DNA from: Streptomyces globosus
GTDB taxonomy: Bacteria > Actinomycetota > Actinomycetes > Streptomycetales > Streptomycetaceae
Assembly (NCBI RefSeq): GCF_003325375.1
Contig: NZ_CP030862.1
Coordinates: 6,627,501 to 6,691,500 of the forward strand
Length of the DNA stretch: 64,000 nt
Reading direction: 5' to 3'
Below the pieces are notes generated by a model that saw only the letters and a list, made by a program, of their open reading frames with translations, ran no database searches and was not told where the DNA came from. A program made the translations under genes and the position numbers. Numbering within the stretch: position 1 is the stretch's first letter; each line of letters opens with the position of its first letter. Below, piece after piece: positions 51,191 to 62,793 of the stretch.

Positions 51191-52045
51191 CTAGTTGGCG
51201 AACAGTCTCTCCCGTACCGCCCGCCAGCGCTCCCCCAATTCCGCGTACGCCTCCGCCGCCCCGGCCGCGTCCCCGGACCGCAGCGCCGCCATCCCCGCCG
51301 CGACGTCGCGGGCCGACCGGTCCGCCGCCAGCCGCTCCGCCGGCAGCGCGTGCACCAGCCCGCCGTAGTCGAGTTCGACCATCGAGCGCGGATGGAACTC
51401 CTCCAGCCAGCTGCCGACCCCGACCAGCCCGTCGGCGAGCATCTCGTACCCCTCCGCCTCGCGCAGCGTCCGCAGCGCCCGGGCCAGCCGCCGCCGCGCC
51501 TGGACCATCGGCGTCCGGTACCGCAGCCGCTCGCCCGGCAGGTACTCCCGCTCATCGTCCGCCACCAGCACGAACCAGCGCAGTGGCACCTGCCACACCG
51601 AGCTGCGGATCCACGGCCGCGCGTCCGGGTTCCGCTCACGCCAGCGCTCGTACTCCTCGGCCGCCCGCCGCCGCGACTCCGGGGGCAGCGCCGCGTCCAG
51701 CACCGGAGCCGGGAACTCCTCGACGAGCTCCTTCAGCGCCAGCCAGCCCCGCAGCCGCGTCCGCCACGGGCAGACCAGCAGCACCCCGTCCACCTCCGCC
51801 GTGAAGGCGTCCGAGCTCTCGCGCCGCGGCACCCCCGCCACCGGGACGCGCACCAACTCCGCCAGCGAACGGCGCAGTTCGTCCTGGGCCGTGGGCCCCG
51901 CCCCGCGCCGGGCGTACGCCGCCCAGTGCGTGCGCTCCGGCTCGGCGAAGGCCCCCAGCGGCTCGTAGACCCGCAGGTAGGAGGCGTACGGGACGGTCGG
52001 CGCCGGGCGCTCGGACGGCGGCCGGGGGTCGCGGGATGCACTCAC
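51191..52045 (-). CDS. Conserved hypothetical protein
   Basis: A 284-aa soluble protein rich in Arg, Glu and Trp, with no signal peptide or membrane segment. I recognise no domain motif. Conserved-looking stretches include YLRVYEPLGAF near the N-terminus, WRTRLRGWLALKELV and WQVPLRWFVLV in the middle. It is found in this position in Streptomyces between bldC and valine dehydrogenase. It reads divergently from vdh, with about 215 bp between. Confidence 0.75.
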   Translation of the reverse strand: MSASRDPRPPSERPAPTVPYASYLRVYEPLGAFAEPERTHWAAYARRGAGPTAQDELRRSLAELVRVPVAGVPRRESSDAFTAEVDGVLLVCPWRTRLRGWLALKELVEEFPAPVLDAALPPESRRRAAEEYERWRERNPDARPWIRSSVWQVPLRWFVLVADDEREYLPGERLRYRTPMVQARRRLARALRTLREAEGYEMLADGLVGVGSWLEEFHPRSMVELDYGGLVHALPAERLAADRSARDVAAGMAALRSGDAAGAAEAYAELGERWRAVRERLFAN

Positions 52046-52261
52046 GCTTCCGTACTCCCCCGCCCCGCCCGGGCCTACTCCGCCCGCCGCGCGGACCGGC
52101 CCCGGCGGCAGCGGAGCGCCGCCCCGTACTCCGGGAGTGTTCCGATCCCCGGACAGGGGGTCTGCCGGCGGCGCTTTGGACTTACTCTGCTCCCAGCACG
52201 CCCTCCCCCACCCGCAGGGCGGGCGTCATTCCGCCGCATCTCTTCCATGGGAGTCACCACC

Positions 52262-53362
52262 GTGACCGAAATGACCGACGGCGTCCTGCACACCCTGTTC
52301 CGCACGGAGCAGGGCGGCCACGAGCAAGTCGTGCTGTGCCAGGACCGGGCCACCGGACTCAAGGCCGTCATCGCCATCCACTCCACCGCCCTGGGCCCCG
52401 CCCTCGGCGGCACGCGCTTCCACGCGTACGCCTCCGACGAGGAGGCCGTCCTCGACGCGCTGAACCTCTCGCGCGGCATGTCCTACAAGAACGCCATGGC
52501 CGGCCTCGGCCTCGGCGGCGGCAAGGCCGTCATCATCGGCGACCCGGACGTCATCAAGACCGAGGAGCTCCTGCTGGCCTACGGCCGCTTCGTGGAGTCC
52601 CTCGGCGGCCGCTACGTCACCGCCTGCGACGTCGGCACCTACGTCGCCGACATGGACGTCGTCGCCCGCGAGACCCGCTGGGCCACCGGCCGCTCCCCCG
52701 AGAACGGCGGCGCCGGCGACTCCTCCGTCCTCACCGCCTTCGGCGTCTTCCAGGGCATGCGCGCCAGCGCCCAGCACCTGTGGGGCGACCCGACCCTGCG
52801 CGGCCGCAAGGTCGGCGTGGCCGGCGTCGGCAAGGTCGGCCACTACCTGGTCGAGCACCTCCTGGAGGACGGCGCCGAGGTCGTGATCACGGACGTCCGC
52901 GAGGAGTCCGTCCGCCGCATCCTCGACAAGCACCCGCAGGTCGTCGCCGTCGCCGACACGGACGCGCTGATCCGCACCGAGGGCCTGGACATCTACGCCC
53001 CCTGCGCGCTCGGCGGCGCCCTCAACGACGACACCGTCCCGGCGCTGACCGCCACGATCGTCTGCGGCGCGGCGAACAACCAGCTCGCCCACCCCGGCAT
53101 CGAGAAGGACCTCGCGGACCGCGGGATCCTCTACGCCCCGGACTACGTGGTCAACGCGGGCGGCGTCATCCAGGTCGCCGACGAGCTCCACGGCTTCGAC
53201 TTCGACCGCTGCAAGGCGCAGGCCACGAAGATCTTCGACACCACGCTCGAAATCTTCGCACGTGCGAAGTCGGACGGCATTCCGCCGGCCGCCGCCGCCG
53301 ACCGCATCGCCGAGCAGCGCATGGCGGACGCCCGCGCCGCCAAGGCGGCGAAGGCCTCCTGA
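52262..53362 (+). CDS. vdh: Valine dehydrogenase (Leu/Phe/Val dehydrogenase family)
   Basis: A 366-aa NAD-dependent amino-acid dehydrogenase that deaminates valine and other branched-chain amino acids to 2-oxo acids, feeding acyl-CoA precursors for fatty acids and polyketides. The catalytic Lys lies in GLGLGGGKAVIIGD, the NAD-binding motif is VGVAGVGKVGHYLVE, and ADELHGFDFDR is near the C-terminus. GTG at 52262 has GGGAG 8 nt upstream and gives a length close to the 364-aa S. coelicolor enzyme; the ATG at 52247 is the alternative. Confidence 0.94.
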   Translation: MTEMTDGVLHTLFRTEQGGHEQVVLCQDRATGLKAVIAIHSTALGPALGGTRFHAYASDEEAVLDALNLSRGMSYKNAMAGLGLGGGKAVIIGDPDVIKTEELLLAYGRFVESLGGRYVTACDVGTYVADMDVVARETRWATGRSPENGGAGDSSVLTAFGVFQGMRASAQHLWGDPTLRGRKVGVAGVGKVGHYLVEHLLEDGAEVVITDVREESVRRILDKHPQVVAVADTDALIRTEGLDIYAPCALGGALNDDTVPALTATIVCGAANNQLAHPGIEKDLADRGILYAPDYVVNAGGVIQVADELHGFDFDRCKAQATKIFDTTLEIFARAKSDGIPPAAAADRIAEQRMADARAAKAAKAS

Positions 53363-53642
53363 CCCCTGACGGGCGCACCCGCCGGGGCGCGGCGAGACGG
53401 AACTCACTGCGCTTCGGCGGGTCGCCCGCCGGGAAAGAGTTAAAATCGCAGCTGACCAGCGAGGACGGGGCGCCTCGGTGGTCCTGCACCGGGGCGCGTG
53501 ATGCGGGCGGCGTACCGTATGGCCGCGGAAGCAGGTACCGTTAAACCCCTACGGACGGTCTCTCCGAGGAGAGCCCGCTCCGAACCATGAACGCGTGTCA
53601 GACTCTGGGGCCGTCGAGCCCCGTCACCGAGGGGGTCGAGCC

Positions 53643-53906
53643 ATGGGGCGCGGCCGGGCCAAGGCCAAGCAGACGAAGGTCGCCCGCCAGCTGAAGTACA
53701 ACAGCGGCGGCACTGACCTTGCGCGTCTGGCCAACGAGCTGGGCGCATCGCCGACGGCGCCGCTGCTGCCTGTCAGCGAGCCGGTCGACGTCGATGACGA
53801 GCTGGACGACGACGACCCGTACGCCAAGTACGCGGAGATGTACAACGACGACGACGAGGACGAGGACGACGAGTCCGGCCCGTCCGCGCAGCGTCGCGGC
53901 GCTTGA
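53643..53906 (+). CDS. DUF3073 family small acidic protein
   Basis: An 87-aa actinobacterial protein. The basic N-terminus MGRGRAKAKQTKVARQLKY is followed by a very acidic C-terminus with runs of Asp/Glu. This split charge is typical of the family, whose function is unknown. A GAGGGGG precedes the ATG. It lies between vdh and the convergent purM, with a shared terminator. Confidence 0.9.
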   Translation: MGRGRAKAKQTKVARQLKYNSGGTDLARLANELGASPTAPLLPVSEPVDVDDELDDDDPYAKYAEMYNDDDEDEDDESGPSAQRRGA

Positions 53907-53958
53907 CGCCTACGCCGTAGCCGGCCACCCACGCGGCCGAGCAGCTGCAACAGCACAG

Positions 53959-53997
53959 GAAACCCGGTCCGGGGCCCCGCCCCGGACCGGGTTTCCG
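53959..53997. terminator. Bidirectional terminator between DUF3073 gene and purM
   Basis: A perfect 17-bp stem (53959-53975 with 53981-53997) and a 5-nt loop between two convergent genes. It is among the strongest hairpins in the window. Confidence 0.88.
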
Positions 53998-54005
53998 TGC
54001 GTCTT

Positions 54006-55076
54006 TCAGCTCGCGTAGGAGCCGGTCAGCTCCGCACCCGAGGCGTGCTCGCCGCGCTCGGTGATCGCGCCTGCAACCCAGGCGTCGACGCCCCGGTCGG
54101 CCAGCGCCGTCAGCGCCACGTCCACCGACTCCTGCGGGACGACGGCCATCATGCCGACGCCCATGTTCAGGGTCTTCTCCAGCTCCGGCTGCTCCACCCG
54201 GCCGGCCCTGCCGACGAGGTCGAAGACCGCGCCGGGCGCCCACGTGGACCGGTCGACCGTGGCGTGCAGGTGGTCCGGGATCACCCGGGCCAGGTTGGCC
54301 GCGAGGCCGCCGCCGGTGATGTGCGAGAAGGCGTGGACCTCGGCCGTACGGGTGAGGGCCAGGCAGTCCAGCGAGTAGATCTTGGTGGGCTCCAGCAGCT
54401 CCTCGCCGAGGGTCCGGCCGAGCTCCTCGACGTGGGCGTCGAGCGACATCCCGGCCCGGTCGAAGAGGACGTGCCGGACGAGCGAGTACCCGTTCGAGTG
54501 AAGGCCGGACGACGCCATCGCGATGACCGCGTCACCCGTACGGATGCGATCCGCGCCGAGCAGGGCGTCGTACTCGACGGCGCCGGTGCCCGCTCCCGCC
54601 ACGTCGAAGTCATCCGGGCCCAGCAGGCCCGGGTGCTCGGCGGTCTCGCCGCCGACCAGGGCGCAGCCGGCGAGGACGCAGCCCTCGGCGATGCCCTTGA
54701 CGATGGCCGCGACGCGCTCCGGGTGGACCTTGCCCACGCAGATGTAGTCCGTCATGAAGAGCGGCTCGGCTCCGCACACCACGATGTCGTCCATGACCAT
54801 CGCGACCAGGTCGTGGCCGATCGTGTCGTAGACGCCCATCTGGCGGGCGATGTCGACCTTCGTGCCCACCCCGTCGGTGGCAGAGGCCAGCAGGGGGCGC
54901 TCGTAGCGCTTGAGGGCGGAGGCGTCGAAGAGGCCGGCGAAGCCGCCCAGGCCGCCGAGGACCTCGGGGCGCTGCGTCTTCTTCACCCACTCCTTCATCA
55001 GCTCGACGGCGCGGTCCCCCGCTTCGATGTCGACGCCCGCCGCGGCGTAGCTGGCACCGGTGGTCTTCTCTGTCAT
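54006..55076 (-). CDS. purM: Phosphoribosylformylglycinamidine cyclo-ligase (AIR synthetase)
   Basis: A 356-aa enzyme of step five of purine synthesis, converting FGAM to AIR with ATP. It has the PurM signature SATDGVGTKVDIARQ, GHDLVAMVMDDIV and GGETAEHPG. Length is normal. ATG at 55076 follows an AAAGCTCTCTCC-type weak site. It is the second gene after purF on the minus strand, 98 bp apart, so the two are probably one transcript ended by the hairpin at 53,959. Confidence 0.97.
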   Translation of the reverse strand: MTEKTTGASYAAAGVDIEAGDRAVELMKEWVKKTQRPEVLGGLGGFAGLFDASALKRYERPLLASATDGVGTKVDIARQMGVYDTIGHDLVAMVMDDIVVCGAEPLFMTDYICVGKVHPERVAAIVKGIAEGCVLAGCALVGGETAEHPGLLGPDDFDVAGAGTGAVEYDALLGADRIRTGDAVIAMASSGLHSNGYSLVRHVLFDRAGMSLDAHVEELGRTLGEELLEPTKIYSLDCLALTRTAEVHAFSHITGGGLAANLARVIPDHLHATVDRSTWAPGAVFDLVGRAGRVEQPELEKTLNMGVGMMAVVPQESVDVALTALADRGVDAWVAGAITERGEHASGAELTGSYAS

Positions 55077-55174
55077 GACAGGAGAGAGCTTTCGTGTCGT
55101 TACTGCGTGGGGTGCCGGGCCCTGGGAAAAGCCTGAAAGACAGGGCCCGGCGCAGGTTGAGCCGGAAATGCGGG

Positions 55175-56692
55175 CTACGGGCGGCGCAGCGCGTCGGCGG
55201 CGTCGGTGCCGCCGGCCAGCTCGGTCTCCAGGAGCTGCTTGCCCAGCAGCTGCGGATCGGGCAGCTCCATGGGGTACTCGCCGTCGAAGCAGGCGCGGCA
55301 GAGGTTCGGCTTCTGGATGGTCGTCGCCTCGACCATGGAGTCGAGGGAGATGTACGCGAGGGAGTCCGCGCCCAGCGAGGTGCCGATCTCCTCGACGCTC
55401 ATGCCGTTGGCGATCAGCTCCGCCCGGGTGGCGAAGTCGATGCCGAAGAAGCACGGCCACTTCACCGGCGGCGAGGAGATCCGGATGTGGACCTCGGCCG
55501 CACCGGCCTCGCGGAGCATGCGGACCAGCGCGCGCTGCGTGTTGCCGCGGACGATCGAGTCGTCCACGACCACCAGGCGCTTGCCCCGGATGACTTCCTT
55601 GAGGGGGTTGAGCTTGAGGCGGATGCCCAGCTGGCGGATCGTCTGCGAGGGCTGGATGAAGGTCCGGCCGACGTAGGCGTTCTTGACCAGGCCGGAGCCG
55701 TACGGGATGCCGCTCGCCTCGGCGTAGCCGACCGCGGCGGGCGTGCCGGACTCCGGCGTCGCTATCACCAGGTCGGCGTCGACCGGGGCCTCCTTGGCGA
55801 GGCGCCGGCCCATCTCGACGCGCGAGAGGTAGACGTTCCGGCCGGCGATGTCGGTGTCCGGGCGCGCCAGGTAGACGTACTCGAACACACAGCCCTTGGG
55901 CTTCGCTTCTGCGAAGCGTGAGGTGCGCAGGCCGTTCTCGTCGATGGCGATCAGCTCGCCGGGTTCGACCTCGCGGACGAAGCTGGCGCCCACGATGTCG
56001 AGGGCGGCGGTCTCGCTCGCGACCACCCAGCCGCGCTCCAGGCGGCCGAGGACCAGCGGGCGGATGCCCTGCGGGTCACGGGCGGTGTAGAGGGTGGTCT
56101 CGTCCATGAAGACGAGCGAGAAGGCGCCCTTGACCTGCGGGAGGACCTTGGCGGCCGACTCCTCGACGGTCAGGGGGCGGCCCTCGTCGTCCGTCTGCCC
56201 GGCCAGCAGGGCCGTGACGAGGTCGGTGTCGTTGGTGGCCGCCACCTGGGTGGCGCGGCCGTCCTGTCGGGGGAGGTCGGCGACCATCTCGGCAAGCTCG
56301 GCGGTGTTCACCAGGTTGCCGTTGTGGCCCAGGGCGATGGAGCCGTGGGCGGTCGCGCGGAAGGTCGGCTGGGCGTTCTCCCAGACGGACGCGCCGGTGG
56401 TCGAGTAGCGGGCGTGACCGACCGCGATATGACCTTGGAGCGATCCGAGGGAGGTTTCGTCGAAGACCTGGGAGACGAGTCCCATGTCCTTGAAGACGAG
56501 GATCTGGGAACCGTTGCTCACAGCGATGCCCGCGGACTCCTGTCCGCGGTGCTGCAGTGCATACAGTCCGAAGTAGGTGAGCTTGGCGACCTCTTCACCC
56601 GGAGCCCAGACACCGAAGACGCCGCAAGCGTCCTGGGGGCCCTTTTCGCCGGGGAGCAGGTCGTGGTTGAGTCGTCCATCACCACGAGGCAC
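55175..56692 (-). CDS. purF: Amidophosphoribosyltransferase
   Basis: A 505-aa enzyme of the first committed step of purine synthesis, making phosphoribosylamine from PRPP and glutamine. Cys23 in DACGVFGVW becomes the N-terminal nucleophile after removal of a propeptide, as in the B. subtilis-type enzyme. The PRPP loop is VVVDDSIVRGNT, and the Cys in KWPCFFG and CRAC near the end fit 4Fe-4S ligands. GTG at 56692 matches the family N-terminus MPRGDGRLNH. The upstream region holds its promoter. Confidence 0.97.
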   Translation of the reverse strand: MPRGDGRLNHDLLPGEKGPQDACGVFGVWAPGEEVAKLTYFGLYALQHRGQESAGIAVSNGSQILVFKDMGLVSQVFDETSLGSLQGHIAVGHARYSTTGASVWENAQPTFRATAHGSIALGHNGNLVNTAELAEMVADLPRQDGRATQVAATNDTDLVTALLAGQTDDEGRPLTVEESAAKVLPQVKGAFSLVFMDETTLYTARDPQGIRPLVLGRLERGWVVASETAALDIVGASFVREVEPGELIAIDENGLRTSRFAEAKPKGCVFEYVYLARPDTDIAGRNVYLSRVEMGRRLAKEAPVDADLVIATPESGTPAAVGYAEASGIPYGSGLVKNAYVGRTFIQPSQTIRQLGIRLKLNPLKEVIRGKRLVVVDDSIVRGNTQRALVRMLREAGAAEVHIRISSPPVKWPCFFGIDFATRAELIANGMSVEEIGTSLGADSLAYISLDSMVEATTIQKPNLCRACFDGEYPMELPDPQLLGKQLLETELAGGTDAADALRRP

Positions 56693-57022
56693 GCCACCGA
56701 GTGTAGGCGAGATCGACCACTGGTCCGAATTGGGGACTGACGGTAAAAGTCACAGTGCGGACAGTCGGGTAACCCCTGCGGAGGGTGACGGGTCCGATAT
56801 CCGCAAATGCGGTGGTTGACACGCACCTGCCGATGCAATGGGCGCTCTTCCTGCGGTGTCGCGGCGGGAGCGGTGAGAGAGCGGCCCGACAGCGCTCGGC
56901 GGCGCCTGCCGGGCAGTCGGCGGATCCCGCTCCGCTTTCCTGCGGGCGGGGCGGGGCGGGGCCGCCGGGAACGCCGTGTTTCTTTTCCTTTTCTTTCCCT
57001 TTTTTCCGTGCGTTCGTACGGG
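56693..57022. other. purF upstream region with homopyrimidine tract
   Basis: A 330-bp gap between purF and the META-domain gene, both on the minus strand. It should carry the purF promoter. At 56979-57007 the plus strand is an almost pure T/C run rich in T, very unusual for this GC-rich genome. No gene is supported here. Confidence 0.55.
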
Positions 57023-57856
57023 TCACTCGGCGGCGGAGGCCGCCTCGGCCGTCAGCCCGCGGCCGTCGGGCGCGGTCAGGGTGAGGGTGTGCGCCCGGAT
57101 CCGCCAGGTGAGCGGGCCGCTCCCGAGGAGTTCGGTGAGGGCGCGCTCCAGGTCGCCCTCGGGGCCGGTGCAGGCGACCCGGGTCGACGTCAGCTCGCCG
57201 AAGGTGATCCGGTCGCCCTCGACGGTGGCCGGGGCGGTGAACCGGTTGCACCCGAGGTTGCCGGCGGCGGCGCCGTCGGGGCCGATCCGCAGGACGGCCC
57301 GGCCGGCCGCAGGGGCCGGGACGGAGGCCGCCGTACCGTCGCCGAGCAGGGCGGTGACGGTCCACTGGGTGGCGGTGAGCGGGGCGTCCGGCACCGGGGC
57401 GCGCAGCACCAGCTCGACGGTGCTGCCGTCGGCGGCCCTGAGGGTCAGCTGGTCCCCGGGGCCGCGGCGTGCCTCCAGGCGCCCGCGGAGCACCTTGGCG
57501 AACTCGGCCTCGAAGGCGCTGTGTTCGCAGGCCATGGTGGTCGACGCACCGGGTTCGACGGTGAGGGCGGTGGCCTGCCGGCCGGCGGCCTCGTGGGCGA
57601 CGGCCGCGGTGAATCCGTTGCAGCCGTAGTTGCCCTTGGCCTCGGCCCGGCCGGGGGAGCCGGCCTCGAAGTCGACGTGCGCGGTGGGCGGTGCGGTCAG
57701 GGTGCGGCCGCCGGCCGTCAGGCTCCGTACGGACCAGGAGCCGGCGAAGTCGGGGCCCGCGGAGGCGCCGGGGGAGGCGCCGCCGCCGCACGCGGAGGTC
57801 GCGGCGAGGGCCAGGAGGGCGACGAGGGCTGCGGGGAGGTTCCGGAGCTTTCGCAT
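57023..57856 (-). CDS. META-domain lipoprotein
   Basis: A 277-aa lipoprotein with signal peptide and a lipobox-like ATSAC (Cys near residue 23). Two META/HslJ-like domains follow in tandem; each has the GxxxGCN-type motif (KGNYGCNGFTA and AGNLGCNRFTA) and a second conserved Cys later (TTMACEHS and TRVACTGP), suggesting a disulfide in each. Proteins of this kind are stress-related envelope proteins of unknown biochemistry. It stands alone between purF and a mycothiol-type gene. Confidence 0.88.
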   Translation of the reverse strand: MRKLRNLPAALVALLALAATSACGGGASPGASAGPDFAGSWSVRSLTAGGRTLTAPPTAHVDFEAGSPGRAEAKGNYGCNGFTAAVAHEAAGRQATALTVEPGASTTMACEHSAFEAEFAKVLRGRLEARRGPGDQLTLRAADGSTVELVLRAPVPDAPLTATQWTVTALLGDGTAASVPAPAAGRAVLRIGPDGAAAGNLGCNRFTAPATVEGDRITFGELTSTRVACTGPEGDLERALTELLGSGPLTWRIRAHTLTLTAPDGRGLTAEAASAAE

Positions 57857-57938
57857 GCCGGTGGGACGGGCGGCGGGCCGGACCGGTTCCGCAGGCCCGG
57901 GCCGGCCCCGCCACCCTCCCCTGCCGCGGTGGCCGGAT

Positions 57939-58733
57939 TCAGCTCATCACCGGCAGCAGTGCGGCGAGGTCGGCCCGCTCGCCGCTCGCGGTGACCCGGG
58001 CGTCGGCGAGGGCCGCCGCCCACTGCGTACGGCCGGTGGCCAGCCGGATCCACGTCAGCGGATCGGTCTCCACGACGCCCGGCGGGGTGCCGCGGGTGTG
58101 CCGGGGGCCCTCGATGCACTGGACGACCGCGAACGGCGGGATCCGCACCTCCACCGCACCGCCCGGCGCGGCGAGCGCGAGGGCGTCGGCGAGCAGCCGC
58201 GTGGTGGCGGCGAGCGCCTGCCGGTCGATCGGGATGTCCAGGCCCGCGGCCCGGTTGAGGTCGTCGGTGTGGACGGTGAGCTCCACGGCGCGGGTGACGA
58301 GGAAGTCGGCGAGGGTCATGTCCCCGACCCACAGGTGCAGGACCCGGCTGCCGACCGGGTTCGCCGCCAGCTGCTCCGCCATGCGGGCCCCCGCGCGGTC
58401 GTACAGCTCGGCGAGCGGGGCGCCCCCGAGGGTCTCCTTGGCGGCCTCGGCGATCTTCCCCGCGAGCGAGGCGGTCGCCGAGGGCCACTCGACGGCCGTG
58501 AGCTCGGGGACGGCGGCCGGCGGGCGGGCCAGTCCGGCGGCGAGCGAGTCGGCGATCCAGGCGGTGTGCGCCGCGAGGTCGGCGACGGTCCACTCGCCCA
58601 GGCCGGTGGGACGGGCGAGCTGCTCGGGCGTCAGTGCGCGGACCGCGTCGGCGAGATGGCCGAACTGCGCCGTGACGGCGGCTCGGATCTTCACGGCGTC
58701 GTAGGTGCGCGGGCGACGGGTCCTGGGTGCCAT
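57939..58733 (-). CDS. Maleylpyruvate isomerase family (mycothiol-dependent DinB-type) protein
   Basis: A 264-aa protein with an N-terminal DinB/MDMPI-like helical bundle (GLGEWTVADLAAHTAWIAD; the later helix is ELTVHTDDLNRA) and a C-terminal SCP2-like region. Such proteins use mycothiol as cofactor in isomerase or transferase reactions; most are unassigned. ATG at 58733. It lies between the META lipoprotein and purL, as in other Streptomyces. Confidence 0.85.
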   Translation of the reverse strand: MAPRTRRPRTYDAVKIRAAVTAQFGHLADAVRALTPEQLARPTGLGEWTVADLAAHTAWIADSLAAGLARPPAAVPELTAVEWPSATASLAGKIAEAAKETLGGAPLAELYDRAGARMAEQLAANPVGSRVLHLWVGDMTLADFLVTRAVELTVHTDDLNRAAGLDIPIDRQALAATTRLLADALALAAPGGAVEVRIPPFAVVQCIEGPRHTRGTPPGVVETDPLTWIRLATGRTQWAAALADARVTASGERADLAALLPVMS

Positions 58734-58768
58734 GCGGCGAGTCTGCCCGATCGGCCGCGGCAGCCGCA

Positions 58769-58803
58769 GCACGGCGGGCACCCGGGTCGGGCGCCCGCCG
58801 TGC
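58769..58803 (-). terminator. Terminator of the purSQL operon
   Basis: GCACGGCGGGC (58769-58779) pairs with GCCCGCCGTGC (58793-58803), 16 nt beyond the purL stop on the minus strand. Confidence 0.75.
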
Positions 58804-58819
58804 CGCGGGACGGGGCGGA

Positions 58820-61065
<2,246 letters not shown>

Positions 61066-61069
<4 letters not shown>

Positions 61070-61746
61070 GCGGAGACCAGCTTCTTCAGGATCGAGGTGA
61101 AGAATCCGAGGCCGTCGGTGCGGCCGGTCCCGATCAGCGGCTCGACCGCGTGCTCGGGGTGCGGCATGAGGCCGACGACGTTGCCGGCGGCGTTGGTGAT
61201 GCCGGCGATGTCGTTCAGCGAGCCGTTGGGGTTGAAGTCGAGGTACCGGAAGGCCACTCGGCCCTCGCCCTCCAGTTCGTCCAGCGTCCGCTGGTCGGCG
61301 ACGTAGCGCCCGTCCATGTTCTTGAGCGGGACGGAGATCTCCTGGCCCTGCTCGTAGTCGCCCGTCCAGGAGGTGTCCGCGTTCTCGACGCGGAGCTTCT
61401 GGTCGCGGCAGATGAAGTGCAGGTGGTTGTTCCGGAGCATCGCCCCCGGCAGCAGGTGGGCCTCGGTGAGGATCTGGAAGCCGTTGCAGATGCCGAGGAC
61501 CGGCATGCCGCCCCTGGCCTGCTCGATGATGGTCTCCATCACCGGCGAGAACCGGGAGATGGCTCCGGCGCGCAGGTAGTCGCCGTAGGAGAAGCCGCCC
61601 GCGAGGACGACCGCGTCGACCTGGTGGAGGTCCTTGTCGCGGTGCCACAGCGAGACCGGCTCGGCCCCTGCGAGGCGCACGGCGCGCAGCGAGTCACGGT
61701 CGTCGAGCGTTCCGGGGAACGTGACGACACCGATGCGAGTGGTCAC
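61066..61746 (-). CDS. purQ: Phosphoribosylformylglycinamidine synthase, glutaminase subunit
   Basis: A 226-aa class I glutamine amidotransferase. The nucleophile Cys is in LGICNGFQIL, and the His-Glu pair is in LMPHPEHA near the C-terminus. It releases ammonia for PurL. GTG at 61746 starts 3 nt after the purS stop. It forms an operon with purS and purL. Confidence 0.97.
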
Positions 61747-61749
61747 CGG

Positions 61750-61995
61750 TCAGTCCTCTACCTTCACGGTGAAGTCTTCGATGACGGTGTTGGCGAGGAA
61801 TGTTTCGGCCATCTTGTGGATCCGGTCGAGGGCGGTCTGGTCGACCGGACCCTCCACCTCCAGCTCGAAGCGCTTCCCCTGGCGGACGTCGGCGATGCCC
61901 TCGAAGCCCAGGCGCGGCAGTGCACGCTGCACCGCCTGGCCCTGGGGGTCGAGGATCTCCGGCTTGAGCATGACGTCGACTACGACGCGTGCCAC
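61750..61995 (-). CDS. purS: Phosphoribosylformylglycinamidine synthase, PurS subunit
   Basis: An 81-aa structural subunit that links PurQ to PurL, beginning VARVVVDVMLKPEILDPQG. GTG at 61995 is preferred because GGGAG lies 5 nt upstream; the GTG at 62001 overlaps that ribosome binding site. First gene of the purSQL operon; the promoter should lie in 62,002-62,200. Confidence 0.95.
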   Translation of the reverse strand: MARVVVDVMLKPEILDPQGQAVQRALPRLGFEGIADVRQGKRFELEVEGPVDQTALDRIHKMAETFLANTVIEDFTVKVED

Positions 61996-62346
61996 TGGCA
62001 CTCCCGATGGGTGGTTGGTGCAAGGCGGTTCCTTCAGCGTACCCGCCCGAAATTTCTACGCGGGTAGATTTGCGGAGGGGGTCGTACGGCCGCCGTTCGG
62101 CCTTCACCAACGCTTCGCAAAATCCGCCGGAAAACCCCCGACTCGGCATTGCGGCGGGACACGCGCAGACAATTAACTGGGCTTCGCAATGCAATGGCAA
62201 TCGCGGTACAAAGGAATCCCCGGGCAGGCGGGATTTGCCACCCCGCTTCGGGGCCGGAAAACCGCATTGCTCCGAAACATCCACACAGGCGACATCACCG
62301 CACGTCAACGGACGGCGGCGAGTGGCCCACGAAGGGATCGAGATCC

Positions 62347-62664
62347 GTGGCGCAGCGCGTAGTGGTCACTCTCTCCGACGACATCGACGGCGGAGAAGCG
62401 GCGGAAACCGTCACGTTCGGCCTGGACGGGAAGTCCTACGAGATCGATCTCAATCCGGCCAACGCGAAGAAACTCCGGAAGAGCCTGGCGCCGTACGTGG
62501 CGGCCGGCCGCCGGCAGTCCCGCTCCGGGCGGGCCTTCAAGCACACCTCCCTCGCCCCCGACCCGGCGGTGGTCCGCGCCTGGGCCCGGTCGCACGACTT
62601 CGACGTGCCCCCGCGGGGCCGGATCCCCAAGCGCGTCTACGAGGCGTACGAGCAGGCGCACTGA
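62347..62664 (+). CDS. lsrL: Lsr2-family nucleoid protein, LsrL-type paralogue
   Basis: A 105-aa xenogeneic silencer homologue. The N-terminal dimerisation region starts MAQRVVVTLSDDIDGGEA, and the C-terminal AT-rich-DNA binding helix ends VPPRGRIPKRVYEAYEQ with the RGR hook. Streptomyces has Lsr2 and the paralogue LsrL; synteny next to the purSQL genes fits LsrL. GTG at 62347 gives the standard length. The 345-bp gap upstream separates it from purS and is locally AT-rich. Confidence 0.88.
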   Translation: MAQRVVVTLSDDIDGGEAAETVTFGLDGKSYEIDLNPANAKKLRKSLAPYVAAGRRQSRSGRAFKHTSLAPDPAVVRAWARSHDFDVPPRGRIPKRVYEAYEQAH

Positions 62665-62793
62665 GCCGCGGGCGCGCAGGCGGCCCCGGCCGCGGCGTGG
62701 GCCGGGGGCGGATTTGGCATCCACCCCCTGTCGTCCGCTAGTGTGTGGATCACGCCGAGGGGCGAGGCCGCAGGTCAGAGCCCCGAAGGTCGT

